This document shows positions 40,016 through 49,625 of a stretch of 64,000 nucleotides of DNA, one piece after another. The stretch lies in assembly GCF_030269325.1 (NCBI RefSeq), contig NZ_BSTD01000001.1, positions 1,690,681 through 1,754,680 on the forward strand. Direction: 5' to 3'. The notes under the pieces were generated by a model. It was not told where the DNA came from and searched no databases. It saw only the letters and a program-made list of their open reading frames with translations. The stretch is from Amycolatopsis sp. NBRC 101858 (lineage in GTDB: Bacteria; Actinomycetota; Actinomycetes; Mycobacteriales; Pseudonocardiaceae). Within the stretch, counting starts at the first letter, position 1. Each line of letters opens with the position of its first letter. Made by a program: the position numbers and the translations under genes.

Positions 40016-41602
40016 ATGATCAAGCGCACGGTCCTGGATGCCTCCCGCGAACTCCTCCGCGAACTCGGCCTCACCACGGTGTTCGGCAACCCCGGCACCA
40101 CCGAGGTCCCGTTCCTCACCGACTGGCCCGACGACTTCCACTACATCCTCGGCCTGCAGGAGTCCGCCGTCGTGGCGATGGCCGACGCCTACGCCCAAGC
40201 CACCCGGCAAGCCGCCATCGTCAACCTGCACTCCGCCGGCGGCGTCGGGCACGGGCTCGGCAGCCTCTACACCGCCTACCGCAACCGAACCCCGCTGATC
40301 GTCCTCGCCGGACAGCAAAGCCGCTCGCTCCTGCCGCACGATCCCTTCCTCGGCGCCATGGACGCCCCCGAGTTCCCCAAGCCCTACGTCAAGTGGTCCA
40401 TCGAACCCGCCACCGCCGAAGACGTCCCCGCCGCGCTCTCCCGCGCCTACCACGTCGCGACGCAGGCGCCGTCCGGGCCGGTCTTCGTCTCCGTCCCGGC
40501 CGACGACTGGACCGCCACCACCGAACGCCCCGCCATTTCCCGGCCCCGCATCCGCGGCTTCGCGCCGGACCCCGAAGCCGTCGCCGAACTCGCCGCCGCG
40601 CTCGAAGCCGCCGAACGGCCCGCCATCGTCGTCGGCGGCGCCGTCGACCAGGACGGTGCCGTCACCGAAACCGTCGCCCTCGCCGAACGCCTCAACGCGG
40701 CCGTCTGGGTCGCGCCGATGTCCTTCCGCTGTTCCTTCCCGGAAAACCACCCGCTGTTCCAGGGTTTCCTCGACCCCGAGCGCGGCACCATCTCCGACAA
40801 GCTCGCGGCGCACGACCTCGTCGTCGTGCTCGGCGCGCCCGCCTTCACCTACCACGTCGACCGCGGGCGCGGGGAAGCTCCGCTGCCGCCGCTGTTCATC
40901 GTCAGCGACGACGAGCACCTCCTCGCGCGCGCCTACGAAGGCACCGGCATCCGCACCACCCCGAAGCTCGGCGTCCGCGCCCTGCTCGACGTCGTCGGCC
41001 AGAGCACCCGGCCCGCGCCGGCCCCGCTCCAGCGGCCCGCGAAGCCCAGCGGCGACAAGCTCACCGCCGATTTCGTCTTCTCGACGCTCGCGGATCTGTT
41101 GCCGGACAACGCGATCGTCGTCGAGGAAGCCCCGAGCCACCGCGGTGTCATGCACGACCACCTGCCGATCACGCAGACGGACACCGGGTTCCTGACGATC
41201 GCCAGCGGCACGCTCGGCTACGGCTTCCCGGGCACCGTCGGCGCGGCGCTCGGTTCCCCGGACCGCAAGGTGATCGGCGTCATCGGCGACGGCTCCAGCA
41301 TGTACGGCATCCAGGCACTGTGGACGGCCGCGCGGCAGGACCTGCCCGTGACGATCCTGATCATGGACAACAGCGAGTACGCGGCCGTCCGCATCTTCGG
41401 CGACTCGATCGGCAGCGAGAAGCTGCCGAGCACGGAACTGGGTGGCATCGACTTCGCGGCGCTGGCGGCGAGCATGGGCTGCCAGGGCGTGACGATCACC
41501 GAGCCGGCCGGCCTGGTCCCGGGGCTGACCGCCGCACTGGACGACAAGCGCCCGACGCTGGTGCACATCCGCGTCACCTCGTCGGAAGAATCGCCCTACT
41601 GA
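40016..41602 (+). CDS. mdlC: Benzoylformate decarboxylase-type ThDP enzyme
   Basis: 528 residues, matching the family. The ThDP-binding block is GDGSSMYGIQALWTAARQ with a following DNSEY. The activating Glu is Glu49 (LQESAVV), and His72 (NLHSAGG) and the late FTYHVDRG His correspond to His70 and His281 of the Pseudomonas enzyme. Ser26 of that enzyme is replaced by Thr here (GNPGTTEVPF). The reaction would be phenylglyoxylate to benzaldehyde and CO2, or another 2-keto acid. No mandelate pathway genes are nearby, so the physiological substrate is open. It ends at a hairpin shared with the convergent binding-protein gene. Confidence 0.85.
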   Translation: MIKRTVLDASRELLRELGLTTVFGNPGTTEVPFLTDWPDDFHYILGLQESAVVAMADAYAQATRQAAIVNLHSAGGVGHGLGSLYTAYRNRTPLIVLAGQQSRSLLPHDPFLGAMDAPEFPKPYVKWSIEPATAEDVPAALSRAYHVATQAPSGPVFVSVPADDWTATTERPAISRPRIRGFAPDPEAVAELAAALEAAERPAIVVGGAVDQDGAVTETVALAERLNAAVWVAPMSFRCSFPENHPLFQGFLDPERGTISDKLAAHDLVVVLGAPAFTYHVDRGRGEAPLPPLFIVSDDEHLLARAYEGTGIRTTPKLGVRALLDVVGQSTRPAPAPLQRPAKPSGDKLTADFVFSTLADLLPDNAIVVEEAPSHRGVMHDHLPITQTDTGFLTIASGTLGYGFPGTVGAALGSPDRKVIGVIGDGSSMYGIQALWTAARQDLPVTILIMDNSEYAAVRIFGDSIGSEKLPSTELGGIDFAALAASMGCQGVTITEPAGLVPGLTAALDDKRPTLVHIRVTSSEESPY

Positions 41603-41610
41603 CAAGCAAA

Positions 41611-41661
41611 AACGCCCGCCGACCACAGCAGGTGCGAAACCTGCTGCGGCCGGCGGGCGTT
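41611..41661. terminator. Bidirectional terminator
   Basis: AACGCCCGCCG (41611-41621) pairs with CGGCGGGCGTT (41651-41661), and inside it CAGCAGGT (41626-41633) pairs with ACCTGCTG (41639-41646) around a 5-nt loop. TTTTTGC follows on the minus strand. It ends both mdlC and the binding-protein gene. Confidence 0.9.
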
Positions 41662-41682
41662 CAGTTCAGTGCGTGGTTCGGA

Positions 41683-42705
41683 TCAGGTGGTCGCCTGCGG
41701 AGCGATCATCGCCGCGGCGTCGACCTTGGTCGTGATCGCGCCCATCTGCAGCATCAGGTCCGGCACCCGCTGCAGGCGCCGGGCGTCCAGCGTGGCACCG
41801 AAGCTGGGCAGGCTGAGCAGCTTGGCCGTGGCTTCGTCGATCTTCGCGTACTTGACCAGCAGCGGCTCGATCTTGGACCGGTCCTTGTTCGTTTCGCTGG
41901 TGGCCTTCTGCAGCGCGCGCTGGAAAGCCGCGAGGGTCTTCGGGTTCTCCTTGACCCACTTCGAGGACGCGCCGTAGCCCGAAAGCGGGAACTCCTGCGT
42001 GGCGCCGGAGTTGACGTCGATCACCGGGATCGCGCCCGCGGTCTTGGCCGCCTGCGAGAGGAACGGCTCGGGCAGCAGCGCCGCGTCGACCTGACCCTGC
42101 GCCAGCGCCGCCGCGGTGTTCGGGAACGGGATCGGGACCCAGTTCACCTTGTCGATCGGGACGCCGTGGTCCTTCATCAGCGACTTGGCCAGCAGGTCGC
42201 TCGCCGTGTTCTTGGCGGTCATCGCGATCCGCTTGCCGGCGAGGTCGTTGATCGTCTTCACGGGCGAGTTCGGCGTCGTGACGATCGCGATGGACTTCGG
42301 GGCGATCGAGGTCGCGTCCGCGACGAGCTGGAGGTCGGCCGCACCCGTGCTCTTCGCGACGAAGAACGGCATGTAGCTCGAGATCGCGATGTCGGTTTCC
42401 CCGGAAACCGTCTTCGTCATCGCCGCCTGGCCGCTCGCGGCCACGACGGTTTCCACGTCGAGACCTTCGGCCTTGAAGTAGCCGCCGTCCTGAGCGAGCC
42501 ACAGCGGAGCGGTGTCGACAGTGGGCAAGATCGCGACCTTGATCTTGGTCTTCTCCAGGCCACCCCCGCTCGACGAGGCGTTCGAGTCGTCCGAGCCGAG
42601 CGCGCTGCAGCCGGTGAGGGCAGTGGCGGCCGCGACGGTGAGGGCGAGCCCGAGCGCGGCGCGGCGAGTGCGAACCCGGCCACTGCTCATGGCGTTTCCA
42701 AGCAA
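41683..42705 (-). CDS. NitT/TauT-type ABC transporter substrate-binding lipoprotein
   Basis: 340 residues from TTG 42705 (AGGAG 7 nt upstream); ATG 42690 is an alternative. A lipoprotein signal with lipobox LTGC is followed by a Ser/Gly linker and a type 2 periplasmic-binding fold of the SsuA/TauA/NMT1 group: VAILPTVDTAPLWLAQDGGYF, GETDIAIS, NDLAGKRIAMTA and AQGQVDAALLPEPF. Ligands in this group include sulfonates, nitrate, thiamine precursors and aromatic acids. No permease or ATPase gene is in the window, so it is an orphan here. Pairing with the decarboxylase is not shown, since the genes converge. Confidence 0.88.
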   Translation of the reverse strand: MLGNAMSSGRVRTRRAALGLALTVAAATALTGCSALGSDDSNASSSGGGLEKTKIKVAILPTVDTAPLWLAQDGGYFKAEGLDVETVVAASGQAAMTKTVSGETDIAISSYMPFFVAKSTGAADLQLVADATSIAPKSIAIVTTPNSPVKTINDLAGKRIAMTAKNTASDLLAKSLMKDHGVPIDKVNWVPIPFPNTAAALAQGQVDAALLPEPFLSQAAKTAGAIPVIDVNSGATQEFPLSGYGASSKWVKENPKTLAAFQRALQKATSETNKDRSKIEPLLVKYAKIDEATAKLLSLPSFGATLDARRLQRVPDLMLQMGAITTKVDAAAMIAPQATT

Positions 42706-42732
42706 GGCCTGCTCCTAGTTCAACAAAAGTGC

Positions 42733-42860
42733 GGTTCGTGAACCGAATCCGATGGAAGTGCGTGACTCGATCTCCGGAGTCACGCGGGTCACTGTAGAGA
42801 AGGTGACCGGTTGCTCACAACGGGTGCGATCAACACCTGAGAGAGTGAGACGCGTCACTC
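42733..42860. promoter_or_regulatory. Set of inverted repeats upstream of the binding-protein gene
   Basis: Three inverted repeats occur: GGTTC-GT-GAACC (42733-42744); GCGTGACTC (42760-42768) with GAGTCACGC (42777-42785); and GAGTGA (42843-42848) with TCACTC (42855-42860). GTGAC/GTCAC half-sites recur between them. They may be operators for the binding-protein gene. The rest of 42706-43103 shows no gene. Confidence 0.45.
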
Positions 42861-43103
42861 TTTCGGCCTCTGGCCTAGCCCCATTGCTCCACTCGCCGTA
42901 GCTGTTCACCCAGCGTAGGACCCGGATCTGGAATATGAGATGTCAAAACCTGACCCGACTGGACTAGTCCCGCCGGACGAGACCTACTGGACGTACGACA
43001 CAGCACTCGTCCACGGCGAGGGAAATGACTCGCCGGCGAGGCGACGGCAGCCGGCGATTGCTCCGCAAATGGGCGCGATCGCACCCGTGACCGTTCGATC
43101 CGG

Positions 43104-43176
43104 AGCCGCCAAGGGGGCTCGAACCCCTGACCTTCTGTTTACAAGACAGATGCTCTACCAGCTGAGCTATAGCGGC
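43104..43176 (-). tRNA. tRNA-Thr(TGT)
   Basis: Acceptor GCCGCTA/TGGCGGC, D-arm GCTC/GAGC with GCTGGTA in the loop, anticodon stem TCTGT/ACAGA with loop CTTGTAA (anticodon TGT), T-arm GGGG TTCGAGC CCCC. Discriminator T, no encoded CCA. It is a standard chromosomal tRNA in contrast to the array at 34.3-34.8 kb. Confidence 0.95.
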
Positions 43177-43345
43177 CTGGCGCCCGAAGCGCCGAAGCCA
43201 GTGTATCGGGCCCCCGTCAAGATCCTCTCGAGAGGCACGATCCCCAGCTCCAGGCCACTATGGAGCGACGTGGCGCACGCCACTGCAACAGTGGACACAC
43301 CCCGGTCGATGTGCCGGGAGAGAGAGAAGAGCGAGGAGGTGGATC

Positions 43346-44845
43346 TTGAAGATCAACGAGCGCACCAACGGGGGCACCACGACCAGATGGCCCCTCCTCG
43401 AACCTCCGCGGCAGAAGCCGAGAACCCACCGCCCCAACCTCCTCAAGCGCCGCCCCTGGCACGTCCTCGAGGCACCCACCGGTGAGTTCCCCGCCATCGA
43501 CGCCGACGAGGCCATGGGGCCGCAGCTGCCCGACGAGGCCACCGTCAACTTCGTGCTCGACCTCTCCCTGCGCATCGGCGAGGTCCAGATGGCCAGCGGC
43601 GCCGGCGCCTCCGACGTCACCGCGACGATCATCGCCATCGCCGCCGCCCTCGGGTTGCCGCACTGCGAGGTCGACGTCATCTTCACCTCGATCACCGTCA
43701 CCTGCCACCGGGGCAGTGACCTCTCGCCCGTCACCGCGCTGCGCGTCGTGCGGAGCCGGAGCCTCGACTACACCCGGCTGACCGAGACCGAGAAGCTCAT
43801 CCGGCAGATCGTGCGCGGCAACGTGGGCGCCGAGCAGGCGCAGACCGAGCTCGAGCGGATCACGCAGGCGCCGCACCCCTACCCCCGCTGGGTCGCGACG
43901 CTGTCCTGGGGCGGGGTCGCCGCCTTCATCACCATCCTGCTCGGCGGTGGCCTCGACATCGCGCTCGTCGCGTTCGTCATCAGTGGTGTCATCGACCGGA
44001 TCGGCAGGCTCGTCAACCGCTACGGGCTGCCCTTCTTCTTCCAGCAGGTCATCGGCGGGCTGGTCGCGACGCTGTCGGCGATGGCCATCGTCAGCAGCAA
44101 CCTCCTGACCACGAACAAACCGACGCTCGTCGTCGCCGCCGCGGTCACCGTGCTGCTGTCCGGCCTCTCGACCGTCTCCGCGGTGCAGGACGCCATCACC
44201 GGCTACAACGTCACCGCCGCCGGCCGCACCATGGAGACCGCGCTGATGTCGGCCGGCCTGATCGCCGGGGTCGTGCTGGCCCTGCGGATCGCCGTCATGC
44301 TCGGCCTGCCGCGGACGCCGCTGCCCGAAGTCAGCGGGTCGACGCCGCAGCAGCTGCCGCTGGTCGTGCTCGGCGGGGCCGGCGCCTCCGCCTGCTTCGC
44401 GCTCGCCAGCTACTCCAAGATGCGGGCCATGCTGGTCGCCGCGGCCGCCGGGGCCATCGGCGCCGCGGTCTACGGCGGCCTCATGCTCGCGCAGCTCGAC
44501 GGCGTCAGCTCGTCCGCGATCGCCGCGACGCTCGTCGGGTTCTGCGGTGGCGTGCTCGCGCGGCGACTCGGCGTTACTCCACTGGTGGTCGCCGTGTCCG
44601 GGATCACTCCGCTGCTTCCGGGCCTTTCGACCTACCGTGGTCTGTATCAGATCGGGGTCGAGCCCAGTGGCGACATCTCGACGCTCATGACGGCCGTCGC
44701 GATCGGGCTTGCGCTGGCAGCGGGCGTGGTACTCGGCGAATGGCTCGCCCAGCCGGTACGGACCGGTCTGGGCAGGCTCGAGCGGCGGTTCGCCGGACCA
44801 CGCATGGCTGGTCCGCTCGAAGCAGCTGATCGACGCTTGGAGTAA
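43346..44845 (+). CDS. thrE: Threonine/serine exporter family protein
   Basis: 499 residues from TTG 43346, chosen for GAGGAGG 7 nt upstream. A ~160-residue cytoplasmic domain (ThrE/DUF1212: LDLSLRIGEVQMASGAGASDV, CEVDVIFTSITVTC) is followed by about ten membrane helices in two ThrE blocks. GLPFFFQQVIGGLVATLSAM and SGITPLLPGLSTYRGLYQI are characteristic. The protein expels threonine and serine using the proton gradient. It stands alone, divergent from the tRNA-Thr gene, a fitting but probably accidental pairing. Confidence 0.93.
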   Translation: MKINERTNGGTTTRWPLLEPPRQKPRTHRPNLLKRRPWHVLEAPTGEFPAIDADEAMGPQLPDEATVNFVLDLSLRIGEVQMASGAGASDVTATIIAIAAALGLPHCEVDVIFTSITVTCHRGSDLSPVTALRVVRSRSLDYTRLTETEKLIRQIVRGNVGAEQAQTELERITQAPHPYPRWVATLSWGGVAAFITILLGGGLDIALVAFVISGVIDRIGRLVNRYGLPFFFQQVIGGLVATLSAMAIVSSNLLTTNKPTLVVAAAVTVLLSGLSTVSAVQDAITGYNVTAAGRTMETALMSAGLIAGVVLALRIAVMLGLPRTPLPEVSGSTPQQLPLVVLGGAGASACFALASYSKMRAMLVAAAAGAIGAAVYGGLMLAQLDGVSSSAIAATLVGFCGGVLARRLGVTPLVVAVSGITPLLPGLSTYRGLYQIGVEPSGDISTLMTAVAIGLALAAGVVLGEWLAQPVRTGLGRLERRFAGPRMAGPLEAADRRLE

Positions 44846-44927
44846 CCCAACGGTCACCGGCTGTTCATCGCTCACGCGATAGGGTTTCACTCTGGGGCCG
44901 CGACCCAGGACGCGAGGAGCAGCAGAC

Positions 44928-46367
44928 GTGACTGAACAGGAGAACGGGAACCAAGCCGACTTCGTCGTGGTGGCGAACCGGCTACCGGTCGACCTCGAAC
45001 GCAGCAGTGACGGCGAGCGCCGCTGGACGGCCAGCCCGGGCGGGCTCGTGTCCGCTCTGGAGCCGTTCCTGCGGTCGCGCAAAGGTGCCTGGGTCGGCTG
45101 GCCCGGCATCCCCGACGTCGACGTGGACGAGTTCGACGACGACGGTCTCGTGCTGCACCCCGTCTCCCTGAGCGCCGACGAGGTCCGCGACTACTACGAG
45201 GGCTTCTCCAACGCCACGCTCTGGCCGCTCTACCACGACGTCGTCGAGCGCCCGGTGTTCGACCGCGTGTGGTGGAACAGCTACGTCAAGGTGAACCGCC
45301 GCTTCGCCCAGGCCAGCGCCGAGGTCGCCGCCCAGGGCGCGACCGTCTGGATCCAGGACTACCAGCTCCAGCTGGTGCCGGCGATGCTGCGCGAGCTGAG
45401 ACCGGACCTGCGCATCGGGTTCTTCCTGCACATCCCCTTCCCGCCGGTCGAGCTGTTCATGCAGATGCCGTGGCGCGCCGCGATCATCCGCGGTCTCACC
45501 GGCGCGGACCTCGTCGGCTTCCACCGCCCCGGCGGGGCGCAGAACTTCCTCTGGCTGTGCCGCCAGCTGATCGGCCTCGAGTCGACGCGCGGCGCGGTCG
45601 GTGTCCGGTCGCGGCCGGGCACCATGCAGGTCGGCGACCGGACCGTCCGGGTCGGCGCCTTCCCCATCTCCATCGACGCCGCCGGGCTCGACACCCTCGC
45701 CCGCACCAAGGGCGTCCAGGAACGGGCCGCGCAGCTGCGGCGCGACCTCGGCAACCCCAAGACGGTCCTGCTGGGCGTCGACCGCCTCGACTACACCAAG
45801 GGCATCGATCTCCGCCTGCAGGCGCTGCACGAGCTGCTGCACGAGGGCAGGCTGCAGCCGGACGACGTCACGTTCGTCCAGCTCGCCACCCCGAGCCGCG
45901 AGCGCGTCGAGCACTACCAGCGGATGCGCGGCGAGATCGAGCAGATGGTCGGGCGGATCAACGGCGAGTTCTCCCGCGTCGGCCACCCGGTCGTGCACTA
46001 CCTGCACCAATCGGTCGACCGCACCGAGCTGGCCGGCTTCTTCTCCGCCGCGGACGTCATGGTCGTGACGCCGCTGCGTGACGGCATGAACCTCGTGTGC
46101 AAGGAGTACGTCGCCGCCCGGCACGACCTCGGCGGCGCGCTGGTGCTGTCGGAGTTCGCCGGTGCCGCCGCCGAGCTCTCTAGCGCATTCCTCGTGAACC
46201 CCCACGACCTGGACGGGGTGAAGGACGCGTTGGTAGCTGCCATTACGCTCGACCCGGCTGAGGGCCGTCGCCGGATGCGCGCCATGCGTCGCCAGGTCCT
46301 CACTCATGACGTCGATCGATGGGCGCGCTCGTTCCTGCAAGCTCTGGGTGCCGAAGCGGTCGACTGA
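44928..46367 (+). CDS. otsA: Trehalose-6-phosphate synthase
   Basis: 479 residues from GTG 44928 with GAGGAGC upstream. GT20 blocks are intact: VANRLPVD, the WPLYHD glucose-6-phosphate site, [32 protein letters not shown] and the nucleotide-binding [12 protein letters not shown]. It joins UDP- or GDP-glucose to glucose-6-phosphate. It lies 34 bp before the phosphatase fusion gene, giving a complete OtsAB route to trehalose for osmotic and desiccation tolerance. Confidence 0.96.
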   Translation: MTEQENGNQADFVVVANRLPVDLERSSDGERRWTASPGGLVSALEPFLRSRKGAWVGWPGIPDVDVDEFDDDGLVLHPVSLSADEVRDYYEGFSNATLWPLYHDVVERPVFDRVWWNSYVKVNRRFAQASAEVAAQGATVWIQDYQLQLVPAMLRELRPDLRIGFFLHIPFPPVELFMQMPWRAAIIRGLTGADLVGFHRPGGAQNFLWLCRQLIGLESTRGAVGVRSRPGTMQVGDRTVRVGAFPISIDAAGLDTLARTKGVQERAAQLRRDLGNPKTVLLGVDRLDYTKGIDLRLQALHELLHEGRLQPDDVTFVQLATPSRERVEHYQRMRGEIEQMVGRINGEFSRVGHPVVHYLHQSVDRTELAGFFSAADVMVVTPLRDGMNLVCKEYVAARHDLGGALVLSEFAGAAAELSSAFLVNPHDLDGVKDALVAAITLDPAEGRRRMRAMRRQVLTHDVDRWARSFLQALGAEAVD

Positions 46368-46401
46368 TTGGTCCCGACCACGCACGAGCTCCTGAGGAGG
46401 A

Positions 46402-48936
46402 GTGTTGACTGCCGAGGCCCTGCCCGCCGAGTTGCGGCGCGCGATCGTCCAGATCGCCCGTACTCCGCGTCTGCTGGTCGCCTGCGATTACGACGGCACG
46501 CTGGCACCCATCACGCTCAACCCGGACGAGGCGCGCCCGCTGCCCGAGTCCGTCGGGGCCCTCAGATCGCTCGCCGGTCTGCACGAGACCACCACGGCGG
46601 TCATCTCCGGCCGCGCCCTGCGTGACCTCGCGACGCTCTCGCGGCTGCCCTCGGAGGTGAACCTCGTCGGCAGCCACGGCTCGGAGTTCGACATCGGCTT
46701 CATCCACGCGCTCGACGAGAAGGCGCGTGAGCTGCACCGGCGCCTGGAGTCCGAGCTCGAACAACTCGTGCTGGACGTCCCGGGCGTGTCCCTGGAGGTC
46801 AAGCCGGCGAGCATCGCGGTGCACGTGCGCCGCGCCGAGCACGAGGCCGGCCGCCGCGTGCTCGCGGCCGTCCACTCCGGACCGTCCACATGGGACGGCG
46901 TGTCGACCACCGACGGCAAGGAGGTGGTCGAGCTCGCGGTCGTCCAGACGGACAAGGGCCGCGCGCTCGACATCCTGCGCCACCAGGTCGGCGCCACCGC
47001 GGCGATCTTCCTCGGCGACGACGTCACCGACGAGAAGGCCTTCGCCCGCCTGTCCGGCCCGGACCTGGGCATCAAGGTCGGCGACGGCGAAACGCTCGCC
47101 GGGTTCCGCGTGCCCGACACCGTCGACGTCGCGCTGGTCCTCGGCTTCCTGCTGGAGGAGCGGCGAAACTGGCTCTACGGCGAGTCGGCCCCGCCCATCG
47201 AGCGGCTGTCGATGCTGGCCAACGAGCGTTCGGTCGCACTGCTGACGCCGGACGCCAAGCTGACCTGGCTCTGCCACCCCGGCCCGGACGCGCCCGCGGT
47301 GTTCGCGGACCTGCTCGGCGGCGAGGGGGCCGGCCACTTCTCCATCAAGCCGCACCGCAACGGCCTCCCGCTCGGCCAGCGCTACCTGCCGAACACGATG
47401 ACGGTCGAGACGCGCTGGTCGCGCCTGCTCGTCACCGACTACCTCGAGCCGGAGAGCCCGCAGCACCGGACGGACCTGGTCCGCGTGATCTCGGGCGAGG
47501 CGGTGGCGAGCGTGAAGTTCGCACCGCGCCCCGAGTTCGGCGGGGTGCCGGTGAAGCTGGAGATCACCGAGGGCGGCCTGCGGGTGCTCGGCACGTCGGA
47601 GCCGTTCGTGCTCTACTCGCCGGGCGTCGAGTGGACCCTCACCTCCGACGGCCTCCACGACACCGCGACGGCGCTCGTCCAGCCGACGCCGACCCAGCCG
47701 GTCGTGCTGGAACTGCGTTGCGGCACCACCGACCTCGGTGACCACGAACTGTCCGAAGTGGAGCGCCGCGACCGCGCGGGCCGCTACTGGAGCGAGTGGA
47801 CGTCGAAGCTGCAGCTGCCGAAGGTGCAGACCGACCTCGTGCTGCGCTCGGCGCTGACCCTGCGCGGCCTGGTCAACACCGACACCGGTGGCGTGCTCGC
47901 CGCGGCGACGTCGTCGCTGCCGGAGGAGATCGGCGGCGTCCGCAACTGGGACTACCGCTACTGCTGGATCCGCGACGCCGCGATGACCGTGCGGGAGCTC
48001 GCGCATCTCGGCTCGCTCGACGAAGCCGAGGGCTACCTCAAGTGGCTGCACGGCGTGCTCGCCACGCTGGCCGGCCCCGAGCGGCTCCACCCGCTGTACA
48101 CGCTCGCCGGGGGTGTCATCGGCGCCGAAGCCGTGATCGAGTCGCTGCCCGGTTATGCCGGTTCTCGCCCGGTCCGGGTCGGCAACCTGGCGAACCACCA
48201 GGTGCAGCTGGACGTCTTCGGCCCGGTCGTCGAGCTGGTCGGCACCCTCGCCACCGCGCGCGGCGACCTGCGTGACGAGGACTGGCAGATGGTCCGCGCC
48301 ATGGCGGAAGCCGTCACGCGGCGCTGGAACGAGCCCGACCACGGGATCTGGGAGGAGCGGCACGTGCCGCGCCACCGGGTCTACTCCCGCGTCATGTGCT
48401 GGGTGACCATCGACCGCGCGATCAAGCTCGGCGAGCAGTACGGCCGGGGCGTCCCGGGCGCGTGGCCGGCCCTGCGCGACGAGATCAAGGACGACGTCCT
48501 CGAGCACGGCTGGAACGACGAGGTCCAGGCCTTCACCACGGCCTACGACGGCACGGACCTCGACGCGGCGTCCCTGTTCGTCGGGCTCACCGGCCTGATC
48601 GACCCGGCCGACGAGCGCTTCCAGCAGACGGTGACCGCGATCGAGGCGGAGCTGCGCAGTGGGTCCACTGTGTACCGTTACCGCCGCGACGACGGCCTCC
48701 CGGGTGGCGAGGGCGGTTTCCACATCTGCGCGGCGTGGCTGATCGAGGCGTACCTGCTCACCGGGCGGCGCACCGAGGCCCAGGAGCTGTTCGACCAGAT
48801 CGTCGCGGCCGCCGGCCCGACGGGGCTGCTGCCCGAGCAGTACGACCCCATCGCGGAGCGGTCCCTCGGCAATCACCCGCAGGCTTATTCGCACATCGGG
48901 CTGATCCGGTGCGCCAACTTGCTGGCGGCCGGCTAG
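46402..48936 (+). CDS. otsB: Trehalose-6-phosphate phosphatase fused to GH15 glycoside hydrolase
   Basis: 844 residues from GTG 46402 (TTG 46405 fits the AGGAGGAG site as well). Residues 1-255 are a HAD-type trehalose phosphatase: ACDYDGTLAPI (nucleophile and acid Asp), VISGR, GSHGSEF and FLGDDVTDEKAF. Residues ~270-844 are a GH15 glucoamylase/trehalase-like module: GGVRNWDYRYCWIRDAAMTV, GIWEERHV with the expected catalytic acid, and GLLPEQYD with the base. Actinobacterial GH15 relatives include trehalases. One chain could therefore both make and hydrolyse trehalose, or the second domain may act on another alpha-glucoside. Confidence 0.93.
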   Translation: MLTAEALPAELRRAIVQIARTPRLLVACDYDGTLAPITLNPDEARPLPESVGALRSLAGLHETTTAVISGRALRDLATLSRLPSEVNLVGSHGSEFDIGFIHALDEKARELHRRLESELEQLVLDVPGVSLEVKPASIAVHVRRAEHEAGRRVLAAVHSGPSTWDGVSTTDGKEVVELAVVQTDKGRALDILRHQVGATAAIFLGDDVTDEKAFARLSGPDLGIKVGDGETLAGFRVPDTVDVALVLGFLLEERRNWLYGESAPPIERLSMLANERSVALLTPDAKLTWLCHPGPDAPAVFADLLGGEGAGHFSIKPHRNGLPLGQRYLPNTMTVETRWSRLLVTDYLEPESPQHRTDLVRVISGEAVASVKFAPRPEFGGVPVKLEITEGGLRVLGTSEPFVLYSPGVEWTLTSDGLHDTATALVQPTPTQPVVLELRCGTTDLGDHELSEVERRDRAGRYWSEWTSKLQLPKVQTDLVLRSALTLRGLVNTDTGGVLAAATSSLPEEIGGVRNWDYRYCWIRDAAMTVRELAHLGSLDEAEGYLKWLHGVLATLAGPERLHPLYTLAGGVIGAEAVIESLPGYAGSRPVRVGNLANHQVQLDVFGPVVELVGTLATARGDLRDEDWQMVRAMAEAVTRRWNEPDHGIWEERHVPRHRVYSRVMCWVTIDRAIKLGEQYGRGVPGAWPALRDEIKDDVLEHGWNDEVQAFTTAYDGTDLDAASLFVGLTGLIDPADERFQQTVTAIEAELRSGSTVYRYRRDDGLPGGEGGFHICAAWLIEAYLLTGRRTEAQELFDQIVAAAGPTGLLPEQYDPIAERSLGNHPQAYSHIGLIRCANLLAAG

Positions 48937-48952
48937 CCCTTTCGGTCCGAAC

Positions 48953-49007
48953 TGCCGTCAAGGCCACCTGGTGGGCGGGTAACGCCCGTAAGGTGGCCTT
49001 GACGGCA
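48953..49007. repeat. 17-bp perfect inverted repeat
   Basis: TGCCGTCAAGGCCACCT (48953-48969) pairs exactly with 48991-49007 across 21 nt that themselves hold GGGCG/CGCCC. It lies between otsB and the next gene. There is no T tract, so it may be an interspersed palindromic repeat of this genome that also stops transcription. Confidence 0.7.
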
Positions 49008-49021
49008 TTCGGAGGTGGTGG

Positions 49022-49549
49022 ATGCAGGGGACGTTCGGTCAGGTCGAGTTCGTGCCGCTGCCACCCCGGTTCGCCGAGCGGGTGCGCTGGGGCTCGGTCG
49101 TCGTCGGCTGCTCGATGATCGCCGGGATGGTGCTGCTGTTCGGGCTCACGACGTTCCTGCAGGGCATCGTCCACGGCCACGCCTTCCCGGACGCGCTGGT
49201 CGGCAAGGCCGCGACGGTGCTGCCGCCGCTGGGCGTGCTGGCGATCGCGGTGCTGGTGCTCTCGTCCCGCCGCTGCCTGCGCGGTGACTACCTGGTGGTC
49301 GCGATCGCCGCGTCGGCCCGCAACGCGCTCGTGTTCACGTACGTGCTGACGCTCGTGCTGATCCTCGGGTCGTTCGCGGTGCCCATCGTGTTCCGGGTGT
49401 GGCACGACAGCCCCCAGTTCCGGGCGCCGGACCTGCTCACGACGTTCTCGACGCTCGCCTTCGCCACCGTGGGGTTCCTGGCGGGGATGTTCTACGTGCG
49501 GCCGTCGATGCAGACGCTCCGGAAGTTCAGCGACCACCCCATCTGGTGA
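49022..49549 (+). CDS. Four-helix membrane protein, unknown function
   Basis: 175 residues from ATG 49022, GGAGG 6 nt upstream. Four hydrophobic helices are clear (VVVGCSMIAGMVLLFGLTTF, ATVLPPLGVLAIAVLVL, ALVFTYVLTLVLILGSFAVP, LAFATVGFLAGMFYV). A conserved-looking Cys-Leu-Arg-Gly-Asp turn separates helices 2 and 3. No domain is recognised. It follows the long palindrome and is likely monocistronic. Confidence 0.75.
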   Translation: MQGTFGQVEFVPLPPRFAERVRWGSVVVGCSMIAGMVLLFGLTTFLQGIVHGHAFPDALVGKAATVLPPLGVLAIAVLVLSSRRCLRGDYLVVAIAASARNALVFTYVLTLVLILGSFAVPIVFRVWHDSPQFRAPDLLTTFSTLAFATVGFLAGMFYVRPSMQTLRKFSDHPIW

Positions 49550-49625
49550 GCCACCCGGCGGCCTGACCGTCCACAGTGGAGTATTCCGTCCTCGGCACCC
49601 GCTGCGCCAACATGCACAGATTTCT

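Noticed and set aside
46300..48894. 864-codon open frame antisense to the otsB-GH15 gene
   Set aside because: No domain, composition of a shadow frame, and the opposite strand has complete catalytic motifs.
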